This document shows, piece after piece, positions 31,615 through 40,279 of a stretch of 64,000 nucleotides of DNA. The notes beneath the pieces are model-generated. The model made no database searches, was not told the DNA's origin, and saw nothing but the letters and a program-made list of their open reading frames with translations. The stretch is from CAYJBH01 sp964370825 (GTDB taxonomy: Bacteria > Bacillota > Clostridia > Oscillospirales > Ruminococcaceae): positions 46,504-110,503 of the forward strand of contig CAYJKY010000004.1 in assembly GCA_964370825.1 (NCBI GenBank), in the 5' to 3' direction. The first letter of the stretch is position 1. Each line of letters starts with the position of its first letter. Made by a program: the position numbers and the translations under genes.

Positions 31615-34265
31615 AAAACGATAATAATCAAAACGATAATAAATATAAAAAATTATACCCTAACTTTCGCCATGTTATGGGTACGCCACGCAAGCTTTAT
31701 TTAGGCAAAAAAAATCTCATGGCTAAGTTTAAAAGACGTCACAAAAATTCGGCTACCATACCCGATTGTTATGAGGTTTGCAACACAACCACCTTAGACG
31801 GCGAGGTGAAGCTGAACGTAATAGAGGGTACGGTGCCCCATGACCTGAACGGTAACATGTATATCTGCCAGTGTCTCGGCACACCCGAGGCTTTTATGGT
31901 TGGCGACACCAACATTGTAAAAATAAACTTCAGCAAAGGGGATGTCACCCTGAAAAACAAGCTGATGTGGACACCCGGTGCCATTGCACGTACTGCCTTA
32001 CGGGACACGGTGCACCGCTTTGACCACTGCGGACTTATGTTTATGTCGCCGGGGCTCGGTATTTTCTCCTACACCGAGGGGATGTATCTTCTGCCGGACG
32101 GACGGCTTGGAATAACAAGCGATGTGGACAGACCCTGGGTTATAGACAGAGCGTCACTTCAGGTTGAAACTCCGCTTGGAAAACGTGAGGAGTGGTTGCC
32201 TATGATGGGCGGTACTGCCGGTGAGGTCATGGGAAATCTTTTTGCAGGGTACAGTAACTCACATGTAATATATACCGACACCGAGACAGGCGAGTTGTTT
32301 TTGGTTAACTATCAATACCGTCAGCAGGATGGGAGCAACCCGTGCAGACTCATGAGGTGGGACGGAGAAAAAGATTTTATCGGCTGGAATGTTGTGGACG
32401 AGGGGGGAAACGACATTCGAATAATGCAAAGTATCCATGAACTTATTTTCACAAGGGACTATATAATAATGGCGGACACGGCATTCGTGACCGGTTCGGA
32501 GATACTCTCGCCCTGGAAAAATGCACCGCTTCCCGATAAAAAGACGATAGTTTATATAGTGGATAGACGCAATCTTAAAGAATGTGCCCAAAATGTTACC
32601 GCAAAAAGGGTAGAGATAGACGAGGCGTGTATTCACCTTATTGCAGATTATGAAAACCCCGACGATGTAATAAAAATCTATATGCTACACACCCCGGCAA
32701 CAAACACCGCCGAGATTATAAGAAGCTACGACACCGATATGGACGGTGTGCTTTTCAGCAAGCATATTGTAGGCTATGGCACCCTGCCACCGCTCGATAT
32801 CTCGAGCCTCGGCAAACACACGCTCGACATGAAATCCTGCGAGGTGATAAGCTCGGAATATATAAGGGATGAAAAATACAGCTGGGGACCTTATATGTAC
32901 AGCTACATGGGTAGACAGACACGACCTTTTGACAGGCAGGATTTGTTTGTTATGTACAAGGGATTTAAGAGAGACATGTTGCCAAAGCGTATCTATGATG
33001 CCTACAAGGATGTGGAGCATCGGCGTGTACCGCTTGAGGATATGCTAAGCGGCAAAATCGACTCAAACAACTCGGTCGCGCGCATTAATAAGGATAGCTT
33101 TAAAACCGAGGACATATACGAGTTTCCCGACAAGGTGTTACTGTACACCATATCCTGTATGGAGTCGGACGAGAAAAATGCCGAGGGATATCTGCTTGCC
33201 GGCATAGTAAGGGATGTTGATGACAACACCAAAACATCAGGGCATGAGTACTGGATTTTCGATGCGGGTAACCTTGCGGCCGGGCCAATCTGCAAGCTTT
33301 CGCACAAAACCCTCAACAACTCGGTGTTGTTTCACACGGTGTATCTGACCGATGAGCAGGAGGCAGGGTTAGATAACATAAAACCAAGCTATAACATAGA
33401 CATAAGGAAGGATTACCCTATCGAAGAACTTGAAAAGTTTGATCCAATCGTGAAAGAGGTTTTTGAGGAGATAATATACCCTTGTTTTGATGGCGACGGT
33501 GGCATAGAACCAGAAAAGGCTGCGGCTGTTTTAGAGGAACTTAAGAAATATCGTGTCTGTGAACATGCGGGAAAGGAATATCTTATAGGCGAAGAAAGGA
33601 TTGTAAACGCAAGGGAATTTGCTGTAAGAATGTTTGATGAGGCAGACAGAATGTTTAACACTACCGGCTGGAAAGTTGAGTCGGATAAACATGGTGTGCT
33701 GATAGAGTCAAAGCCGATTGACGGACCGTTAGCTTCGGGGGTGCTCGTGACAAGGGCGTCCGGTGAACTTGCGGTTAATGCAGACAAATTCTTCGATTAT
33801 ATAACCACCCCAAAAGGGTATGCGGTTATAGATCCGGTGAGCGATCCTGACGACCATGAAAAAAAGCCGCTTGAAGTATATGACACACAGGAAGGTATGC
33901 GGCTTGAAGCGGCAGTGGCAAGCACGAAAATACCCTTGCTTGCGCCGAGTGATTTTGTTGTTTTAAATGCAATAGATAAGGAAAGGCGAATGTTCGCCTC
34001 TAAATCAATCAGGCACGACTCCATGCCGGGAGCAAGCAGATATACCGACGATAAAACACCCGAAAACGGACATGAGCGTGCATTAAACACCTTTGTTATA
34101 AAGGTGCAGCCGTTGAGTGAAAACAGGTGTCGGGTTGTCTGCATAAACTATGCCGACATGGCCGGAAAAACCTCTGCCGGAATGAACAACATGATAAACA
34201 CAAAGGTTTTCTTAAACGGTCTTTATAAAAGGATGCAAAAAGCATGTGTGAATTTTAACACATAG
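31611..34265 (+). CDS. Carotenoid-oxygenase-family protein fused to a START-like lipid-binding domain
   Basis: An 884-residue two-domain protein without signal peptide. Residues ~55-585 form a carotenoid cleavage oxygenase/RPE65-type beta-propeller: VPHDLNGNMYICQCLG near 75, VHRFDHCGLMF near 134, and four candidate iron-binding His at 218 (NSHVIYTDTETGELF), 276 (QSIHELIF), 342 (CIHLIADYENPDD) and 575 (VLFHTVYL). The spacing (58, 66 and 233 residues) fits the family. Residues ~670-884 look like a START domain: GWKVESDKHGVLIESKPID, then VTRASGELAVNADKFFDYI, and VCINYADMAGKTSAGMNNM. Known family members cleave C=C bonds of carotenoids or stilbenes using O2, or isomerise retinoids. The fusion is new to me. 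ATG overlaps the TetR stop. Confidence 0.8.
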   Translation: MKNDNNQNDNKYKKLYPNFRHVMGTPRKLYLGKKNLMAKFKRRHKNSATIPDCYEVCNTTTLDGEVKLNVIEGTVPHDLNGNMYICQCLGTPEAFMVGDTNIVKINFSKGDVTLKNKLMWTPGAIARTALRDTVHRFDHCGLMFMSPGLGIFSYTEGMYLLPDGRLGITSDVDRPWVIDRASLQVETPLGKREEWLPMMGGTAGEVMGNLFAGYSNSHVIYTDTETGELFLVNYQYRQQDGSNPCRLMRWDGEKDFIGWNVVDEGGNDIRIMQSIHELIFTRDYIIMADTAFVTGSEILSPWKNAPLPDKKTIVYIVDRRNLKECAQNVTAKRVEIDEACIHLIADYENPDDVIKIYMLHTPATNTAEIIRSYDTDMDGVLFSKHIVGYGTLPPLDISSLGKHTLDMKSCEVISSEYIRDEKYSWGPYMYSYMGRQTRPFDRQDLFVMYKGFKRDMLPKRIYDAYKDVEHRRVPLEDMLSGKIDSNNSVARINKDSFKTEDIYEFPDKVLLYTISCMESDEKNAEGYLLAGIVRDVDDNTKTSGHEYWIFDAGNLAAGPICKLSHKTLNNSVLFHTVYLTDEQEAGLDNIKPSYNIDIRKDYPIEELEKFDPIVKEVFEEIIYPCFDGDGGIEPEKAAAVLEELKKYRVCEHAGKEYLIGEERIVNAREFAVRMFDEADRMFNTTGWKVESDKHGVLIESKPIDGPLASGVLVTRASGELAVNADKFFDYITTPKGYAVIDPVSDPDDHEKKPLEVYDTQEGMRLEAAVASTKIPLLAPSDFVVLNAIDKERRMFASKSIRHDSMPGASRYTDDKTPENGHERALNTFVIKVQPLSENRCRVVCINYADMAGKTSAGMNNMINTKVFLNGLYKRMQKACVNFNT

Positions 34266-34272
34266 CATGTAA

Positions 34273-34313
34273 AAAAGGCTTCATTGCGAATGTAGTTCGC
34301 AATGAAGCCTTTT
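34273..34313. terminator. Bidirectional terminator between convergent genes
   Basis: An 18-bp perfect stem: AAAAGGCTTCATTGCGAA (34273-34290) pairs with 34296-34313 around a 5-base loop, with A residues on the left and T on the right. It serves the carotenoid-oxygenase gene on the plus strand and the hydantoinase operon on the minus strand. Confidence 0.88.
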
Positions 34314-34369
34314 GTTTGGGGAAGCACCAAGAGGGTTATCCCCTCTCGAAGGTTGTCTGAAAAGTTTTT

Positions 34370-35917
34370 TTACAGCAGATCTCCTGCCGCTTTTACCTTT
34401 ACACGGTTGGTGTTGCCGGGATAGTAGGACAGTGGAACGTCCTCCATGTCGATGATTTCTACCGAGTCTTCGGCGGCGCCGGAGGCAACGGCAAGCTTTA
34501 TCGCCTCGCTCTTTGCATACTCAAGAGACTGCTCTCTTGGGGTTTCGTCGTAGTTCATGAGCTGTTCGAAGGTGCCGGATAGTTTTGAAATAGCCGAACC
34601 GATTGCGTTTGCAGTTCCGAAATGTTCCGGTTTTGATACCGATTTTGCGCCCTGCATCTCGCTCGGAAGGATAATCGAACCGCCGCCCACCAGTATCAGG
34701 TCGACATCGTCGGAGGATATTTTCATTGCATCCAGTGCATCCTCGGTCATCTCCTTTATGACTGCCATTGCCTTTTCGGCAAGTTTCGGGTCTATATTTG
34801 CAACCAGGTTTTTATCGCCTATGTCTGCCATTCCGAGGAAAACGGCAATATCGGTAGCGGTTAAGGTGTCTCCGCCAAAACAGAGAGCCTTTTCGGTGAT
34901 TTTATAGCCTACCGAATCCGGCCCCACGGTGACAACCCCGTTCTTTTCGCGAACTATCGAACCGCCGCCGAGCCCTATGGACACAACGTCCGGCATACGG
35001 AAGTTGGTGCGTACACCGCCTATAGTAACGGCAACGGAGCTCTCCCTCGGGAACCCACCGGAAATCACGCCGACATCGGTGGTTGTACCGCCCACATCAA
35101 CAACAACAGCATCCTTAATATCACAGAGATATGAGGCACCCCTGATGGAGTTGGTCGGCCCACAGGCTATGGTGAGTATAGGGTGCTTTCTTGCCTCCTC
35201 CATGGTCATAAGTGTACCGTCGTTCTGCGAGATGTAGACCTGCGCATTGGTGACACCCATCTCCTGCAGACTGCGTGCAAATCCGTCGGTAAAGCTCTCT
35301 GCTACCTTGTAAAGCGAGGCGTTTAAAATTGTTGCGTTTTCACGCTCCACAAGTCCCATCGAACCGATGTTTCCGGAGAGCGACACATGTACATCGTCCC
35401 CTAAAATTTCATGACAAAGCTCCTTTGCACGTTGCTCATGCTCGTTGCGAACAACCGAGAAACAACAGCTTATCGCAACGGCTTTAACACTGCCTTTGAC
35501 ACTGTTAAAGAAGTCTCGTGCGGCCTCCTCGTCGAGAGCAGTAATCTCCTTGCCGTCGTATTCGTACCCACCGGCGATTACAGCAGTCTTTACACTTATT
35601 GCGGCAAGATCCTCCGCCCAGTCTACCATCGGGATAATTCCGGTGGTGGCGGGTGCTCCTATTCGCAGAACGGCAACCTTCTCGAGGCGCTTTCTCTCCA
35701 CGATTGCGTTGGTGCACTGTGTCGTTCCGAGCATGGCACGGCTTATGTTTTTTGGGTCTATTTTAGAGATGTTTAATATCTCCTTTACAGCCGATAATAT
35801 TCCGCTGTAGATATCGTCGGTCGTCGCCTGTTTAAGCTCGGCGACAATGTTTAGCTTTTCGTCTATCAAAACGGCATCGGTATTTGTGCCGCCTACGTCT
35901 ATTCCGAGTTTATACAT
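34370..35917 (-). CDS. Hydantoinase/oxoprolinase-family protein (HyuA-like)
   Basis: A 515-residue protein of the hydantoinase A family, which hydrolyse hydantoin-like or 5-oxoproline rings, often with ATP. The N-terminal phosphate loop GIDVGGTNTDAVLID lies at residues 4-18, the Hydant_A region starts with ERENATILNASLYKVAESF, and the second ATPase-fold block is VVDVGGTTTDVGVI. ATG 35917 has AGGGGG upstream and overlaps the DUF917 stop by 8 bases, so a longer in-frame start is rejected. There is no HyuB partner gene; instead DUF917 and an NCS1 permease are adjacent, a set seen for uptake and breakdown of hydantoin- or pyrimidine-like compounds. Confidence 0.88.
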   Translation of the reverse strand: MYKLGIDVGGTNTDAVLIDEKLNIVAELKQATTDDIYSGILSAVKEILNISKIDPKNISRAMLGTTQCTNAIVERKRLEKVAVLRIGAPATTGIIPMVDWAEDLAAISVKTAVIAGGYEYDGKEITALDEEAARDFFNSVKGSVKAVAISCCFSVVRNEHEQRAKELCHEILGDDVHVSLSGNIGSMGLVERENATILNASLYKVAESFTDGFARSLQEMGVTNAQVYISQNDGTLMTMEEARKHPILTIACGPTNSIRGASYLCDIKDAVVVDVGGTTTDVGVISGGFPRESSVAVTIGGVRTNFRMPDVVSIGLGGGSIVREKNGVVTVGPDSVGYKITEKALCFGGDTLTATDIAVFLGMADIGDKNLVANIDPKLAEKAMAVIKEMTEDALDAMKISSDDVDLILVGGGSIILPSEMQGAKSVSKPEHFGTANAIGSAISKLSGTFEQLMNYDETPREQSLEYAKSEAIKLAVASGAAEDSVEIIDMEDVPLSYYPGNTNRVKVKAAGDLL

Positions 35918-37010
35918 TTGATGCCCCCTGTTTACAACGTTCTTCAATCGGGATGTAGTCGGTCTCGCAACCGAAATAGCGTGGCCCTACCAGCTCTATC
36001 CCCTCCGGCGAGCGCCACATTTCAAAGCATTTCAGCCCAACAACAATAACACGTTTGCCGTATTTAAGTGCGTCGGTTGTTATCGGTAGGAAGGTGTCGA
36101 CATCAACAAGGGTGATAAGGTCGGGGGTTGTCGCAAGAATTTTATCATCCACCGTCGCAACAAGGTTTTCGTTCTGAAATTCCACGTCTGCTTTCCTGCC
36201 CTTGTATTCGGCTATACCGTCTAACACTACATGCCCGACATTAAATGCGCCCTTAACCTCACGACGAACATCACTTATCTTGCCCTTGAACAGCTTGTAA
36301 CCCTCGGTAAAATCAAAAAAGTTTTCCTCAGGGGTTTTATCGCCGCTGTCCTTGACCGTTCTTATCGCTTTACCGAGCTTTTCACTGCGGGTCACTATGT
36401 CCTTAACACAGTATTTTTTCATGGTGGCGCCATCCATGCAGTACAGCGAAACCGAAACCGAACCGCCGCAACTCATGGTAACGGCACGGGCAAGCTCCTC
36501 TGTCCATTTGTTTGTGATGGTGTCAAATATTACACTGTTGCCCTTTTCATCGACCAATGCCATGGGTGTAGCACGGACACCGCCGATGGTGAATGTCACC
36601 ATCTGAAGTTCGGGGAATGCCCTTCCCATTCCGTCGCAATCCACCATGGGCAGCCCGAGGCGTGCCGCAGCTGCTATAGGCAACATGCTGTTCACACCGC
36701 CTGCCTCTATAGGCATAAGTGCGTATATCTCCTTGCCGTAAAAACGTGTTACCATCTCGTGCAACGACTTGTACTCGTTGCCACCGACAGCTTTTTCGCC
36801 AAGTATAGATGGTGCGCCCATCATTGCGATGGGGACAATAAGCGCATCGTCCGGTATTTCATCCGGGCTAAGAAGGGTAACGTCACCGCATTCCTTAACC
36901 GCACCCATGGCAACGAGTTTTCCTATGTAGGGGTCGCCACCGCCACCTGCACCGAGAAGCGCCGCACCGAGCGCTATATCCTCGATCTCCTGTAATCCGA
37001 TTTTTCTCAT
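35910..37010 (-). CDS. DUF917-family protein (S-methyl-thiohydantoin desulfurase-like)
   Basis: A 366-residue cytoplasmic protein with the DUF917 start GLQEIEDIALGAALLGAGGGGDPYIG (residues 5-30). The blocks LIVPIAMMGAPSILGEKA and PIEAGGVNSMLPIAAAARLGLPMVDCDGMGRAFPELQM are conserved in the family. One characterised relative is S-methyl-thiohydantoin desulfurase, and others are encoded beside hydantoinases, as here. A role in opening or modifying a hydantoin-type ring is the best guess. Lies between the permease and hydantoinase genes in one operon. Confidence 0.85.
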   Translation of the reverse strand: MRKIGLQEIEDIALGAALLGAGGGGDPYIGKLVAMGAVKECGDVTLLSPDEIPDDALIVPIAMMGAPSILGEKAVGGNEYKSLHEMVTRFYGKEIYALMPIEAGGVNSMLPIAAAARLGLPMVDCDGMGRAFPELQMVTFTIGGVRATPMALVDEKGNSVIFDTITNKWTEELARAVTMSCGGSVSVSLYCMDGATMKKYCVKDIVTRSEKLGKAIRTVKDSGDKTPEENFFDFTEGYKLFKGKISDVRREVKGAFNVGHVVLDGIAEYKGRKADVEFQNENLVATVDDKILATTPDLITLVDVDTFLPITTDALKYGKRVIVVGLKCFEMWRSPEGIELVGPRYFGCETDYIPIEERCKQGASNV

Positions 37011-37025
37011 TCTAACTCCTATTCC

Positions 37026-38321
37026 TTATGCCGCTTTTTTATCAAAAACTTTAACGAGTATTACGTATAGTATCATACAAACTACAATGCCGTTTACCGG
37101 ACCGACAAAGAAGATAAATCCGGGGACGTTGCCTGTAAGATATGCTACAGCGGCACCGATTATGAAGGAGACAAGACCCGGAAGATATACACCCTTACGG
37201 ATAACGAAATTCTCCTTTTTGCCCTTTCCGATGATCCAGTAATCCGCCATGATTACGCCTGCAACCGGAGGGATAAACGCTGTCAATATGCTGAGGAAAC
37301 CCTCGAACTGCGACATAAGACCTACTGCGGCAAGCACGGTTCCGATAACACCGGCGATACCGGTTGTGATTTTAAAGCGGGATTCGTTCATTCCAAGTAG
37401 GTTAGACACTGCAATACCGCCGCTGTATGCGTTAACAACGTTGGTTGTCCAGGTTGCGAGCACCAACGAGACAAGTCCGAATGCAGGAACACCCACGGCA
37501 ACAAGTACGTTGCTTATGTCGAACTGACCGGTAACGATGGTTAGTACAGCACCTGCCATCATCATGGCAAGACCGGCAGGGAAAACTCCGATAACGGATG
37601 ATTTTACAACATCGGCACGACCTTTGGCAAATCTTGAGTAGTCACCGCTGATAACACCGCCGAGAGCAAAGGAGGCAACTGTAAAGGAGATGCCGGTAAC
37701 TATGCTCATCTCGGTAGCGGGAACATAGCTTGAAATTTTTGCCATGCCGTCATTCTGGGTGATTGCGGCAAATATGCCGTATACAATAACTATTATAAGT
37801 GCGGGAACCGCTATATAGTTAAGGAATTTTAATGCCTTGTATCCGTATATAGCCGTAACCAACATCAAAAGACCCCAAACGGTACTACTGAGCGGAACCG
37901 GAATTGCAAAGCCGGTCATTCCCTCAATCATAGCAGAGAAGGAGGCTCCGCACACTGCGGACTGAATGCCAAACCAACCAATACATGCCACGGTTAAAAG
38001 TAGGCTTATTAGGAACTGTGCACCCTTTTCGCCGAGCGGTCCGGAAGCCATGGAAACGGTGGGAAGACCTAAATCGCAGCTCTGCATTCCCATAAAGCAC
38101 ATGTAGACACATACGATGGCATATCCGATTATGATGCATAGTAAAACACCGCTAAGTTGAAATCCCGTAGCTACAAGCGAGCCGACCATCAGACAGGGCA
38201 CGCATATCATACTACCGACCCATATCATGGTAAGGCTTATCCAGCTTTGTCGTTGTTCCGGTTTGACCTCAAATCCGGTGGATGTGTTTGTGCTTGTGGC
38301 TGCATTGTTTTTTTCTGACAC
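37026..38321 (-). CDS. NCS1-family nucleobase/hydantoin permease (CodB-like)
   Basis: A 431-residue transporter with about twelve membrane helices, in the cytosine permease (CodB) branch of NCS1. The N-terminal cytoplasmic segment ends in KPEQRQSWISLTMIWVGSMI, and helix motifs such as GMQSCDLGLPTVSMASGPLGEKGAQ fit the family's substrate and sodium sites. The start is GTG with AGGAGG at good spacing. It is the first gene of the hydantoinase operon and presumably brings in its substrate; cytosine, allantoin or hydantoin cannot be told apart from sequence alone. Confidence 0.9.
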   Translation of the reverse strand: MSEKNNAATSTNTSTGFEVKPEQRQSWISLTMIWVGSMICVPCLMVGSLVATGFQLSGVLLCIIIGYAIVCVYMCFMGMQSCDLGLPTVSMASGPLGEKGAQFLISLLLTVACIGWFGIQSAVCGASFSAMIEGMTGFAIPVPLSSTVWGLLMLVTAIYGYKALKFLNYIAVPALIIVIVYGIFAAITQNDGMAKISSYVPATEMSIVTGISFTVASFALGGVISGDYSRFAKGRADVVKSSVIGVFPAGLAMMMAGAVLTIVTGQFDISNVLVAVGVPAFGLVSLVLATWTTNVVNAYSGGIAVSNLLGMNESRFKITTGIAGVIGTVLAAVGLMSQFEGFLSILTAFIPPVAGVIMADYWIIGKGKKENFVIRKGVYLPGLVSFIIGAAVAYLTGNVPGFIFFVGPVNGIVVCMILYVILVKVFDKKAA

Positions 38322-38356
38322 AATATACCTCCTAAAATAATAAATCTTACTACACT

Positions 38357-38459
38357 ATTATACACTTTTTAACAAGAGAGGTATTTATTGCAAAACCAAA
38401 AAAATACATTAACTTTTTGTCTAAAAAGACAAATCGTATTGCAATATTTATGATGCAAT
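38357..38459. promoter_or_regulatory. Divergent control region between NCS1 permease and PucR genes
   Basis: This spacer (38322-38548) holds a minus-strand TATAAT (38362-38357) with no good -35 box, as expected of an activated promoter. Upstream of it are the inverted repeat TTTGTCT-AAAA-AGACAAA (38416-38433) and the pair ATTGCA...TGCAAT (38438-38443, 38454-38459), with a further ATTGCAA near 38386. These are candidate PucR binding sites. Confidence 0.5.
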
Positions 38460-38548
38460 GATATAATAACAGCTGTAAATGACTTGATTTGCCATTGTCG
38501 TACGGCGGATAAAGCTTGATATATTGTTGTTATTAACAAGGGGGCAGC

Positions 38549-40162
38549 ATGAGCGTTTCGGTAAAGGAATTGCTAAAACTTCCATGTCTCGGTGAGGCAA
38601 GGGTTGTCGGCGGCGAGGGCGGGCTCGGTAAAACGGTTACCTCGGTGACGGTTTTGGAGTATGCAGATGTCAGCGTTTTGCAGGATGCTCTGTTTGAAAA
38701 CAATGCCTTTTTTGGGAGTGAGCTGGTAATATCCGGTTTTATAAATATAAAGGATGATGTAGAGGCGCAGTGCGCAAACATTCGCAGGCTCGCAGCGGTA
38801 GGCGAGGTGGGGTTGATACTTTATTATGTCGGAATATTTGTTCCTAAGGTGGACAGGAGATTGATAGAGGTTGCAAACGAACTTGATTTTGTGCTGATAT
38901 GTATGCCGGAAAACCGATTTAATATCCGTTACAGCGAGGTTATTGTTGAGGTAATGGAGGCCATATTTAAGGATCAATCGGAAAACGAATATTTTGTAAG
39001 CGAAATCTTAACACGTATCTCACAGCTGCCGCCGCACCAGCAGACCATCGAAACGGCGATGAAGATGATCAGCGACAGAATTCATTCCTCGCTGTTATTG
39101 ACAAGCTTTAACCGTGAGATTTTGAACCTTGTGGTATGGCCACGAGGAGTAGACAGGGACATATCCGCAGTAGTGAATGACATAGATATCAAGGCGCATG
39201 TACAGCGCCCGACCACCATAACACAGGGTGATAAGCTGCTGAATTTATCCTCCTCGGTGATATCTAACGGAGGTGGATATCCTCTTTTGCTTACCGCAAT
39301 AAAAGAGAATATTCCGGAGCGTGTCGACTTTGTTCGTCAGGCGGCCGAGGTTATACGAATATCGCTAAATCTGTTCAGCCGTAATCATTCCGAGTTTGTG
39401 CTGTCCGAGCTGGTTAGGGCAATATTAAGCGACGAACCGCACAACATGCGTCGGCTTGCCGAATTTTTTAAGGTGGATGTTGCATCGATAAACAGCATGT
39501 GGGTACTGCACCCGAAAAACATCGAGGCGATAGACAAAGCATCGGTGCTGAGGCGAATCGCCGCCATAGCAAAGGAAATTATGGAACATTACTGCCAGTC
39601 ACTTCTGCTGGATGTATATCGTGATTCGGTGGTAATATTTGCCGACAATAAGTCTCTTGTAGGGCAGGCGAATACCGTGTCCGGCGAGCTGTATAACTGC
39701 CTTGAGATGAACGGTATCCCCGCGGACTTTGTTACTGCAACCGACCTACTCACCACCACCGATGTGCGAAACGCCTACCTTGCCATCGACGATGGACTTG
39801 TTGTAGCAAAGCAGATATTTAAAAACGTAAAGATAATAACACTTCACGAAATTAACTTTGCGATACGCTGTAAAAAAATTGTTAGCGGAGGCGAAATAGA
39901 GGTGGACAAGGCGCTATCGGTTCTTAATTTTTTAAACGGAACCGGTAATTTAAGCGGGTTTGACGCAGTAATGACCTTGGAGGTTTATCTCCTTGATGCA
40001 CAACAAAATATAAAATATGCCTCAGAGCTGATGTTTGTGCATAACAACACCATGAAGTATCGCATACAACAGATATCCGAGAAGTTGGGATATAGCGTGG
40101 ACAAAATGCCGGAATCGAGTGTCTTATATTTGGCCTGTGCTATTAACAGATTACTTAATTGA
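38549..40162 (+). CDS. PucR-family transcriptional regulator
   Basis: A 537-residue regulator with the PucR N-terminal domain (SVKELLKLPCLGEARVVGGEGG, residues 4-25, through ~125), a central GGDEF-like/linker region and the C-terminal PucR HTH (NNTMKYRIQQISEKLGYSV near 505). PucR proteins activate purine or hydantoin catabolism genes in response to a pathway intermediate. AGGGGG precedes the ATG. It is divergent from the permease-DUF917-hydantoinase operon and is its likely regulator. Confidence 0.9.
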   Translation: MSVSVKELLKLPCLGEARVVGGEGGLGKTVTSVTVLEYADVSVLQDALFENNAFFGSELVISGFINIKDDVEAQCANIRRLAAVGEVGLILYYVGIFVPKVDRRLIEVANELDFVLICMPENRFNIRYSEVIVEVMEAIFKDQSENEYFVSEILTRISQLPPHQQTIETAMKMISDRIHSSLLLTSFNREILNLVVWPRGVDRDISAVVNDIDIKAHVQRPTTITQGDKLLNLSSSVISNGGGYPLLLTAIKENIPERVDFVRQAAEVIRISLNLFSRNHSEFVLSELVRAILSDEPHNMRRLAEFFKVDVASINSMWVLHPKNIEAIDKASVLRRIAAIAKEIMEHYCQSLLLDVYRDSVVIFADNKSLVGQANTVSGELYNCLEMNGIPADFVTATDLLTTTDVRNAYLAIDDGLVVAKQIFKNVKIITLHEINFAIRCKKIVSGGEIEVDKALSVLNFLNGTGNLSGFDAVMTLEVYLLDAQQNIKYASELMFVHNNTMKYRIQQISEKLGYSVDKMPESSVLYLACAINRLLN

Positions 40163-40222
40163 CTGATGTCACAAACATTCACCAAAATTTTATATAATAT
40201 TCATAAATGTAACGTTTTTTGA

Positions 40223-40251
40223 TTGACCTGAATAAAATAATTGTGTATTAT
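40223..40251 (+). promoter_or_regulatory. Promoter of the chemoreceptor gene
   Basis: TTGACC (40223-40228), a 17-base AT-rich spacer and TATTAT (40246-40251), about 28 bases before the ATG at 40280. Confidence 0.7.
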
Positions 40252-40279
40252 AATATTACATAAAAAAAGTGAGGTTGTC

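Noticed and set aside
36231..36995. 254-codon plus-strand frame opposite the DUF917 gene
   Set aside because: His/Cys-rich composition comes from reading a conserved gene backwards; no ribosome site or family pattern.
38322..38548. Purine-type riboswitch upstream of the NCS1 permease
   Set aside because: I found no conserved purine-riboswitch core; only short inverted repeats and a TATAAT are visible.
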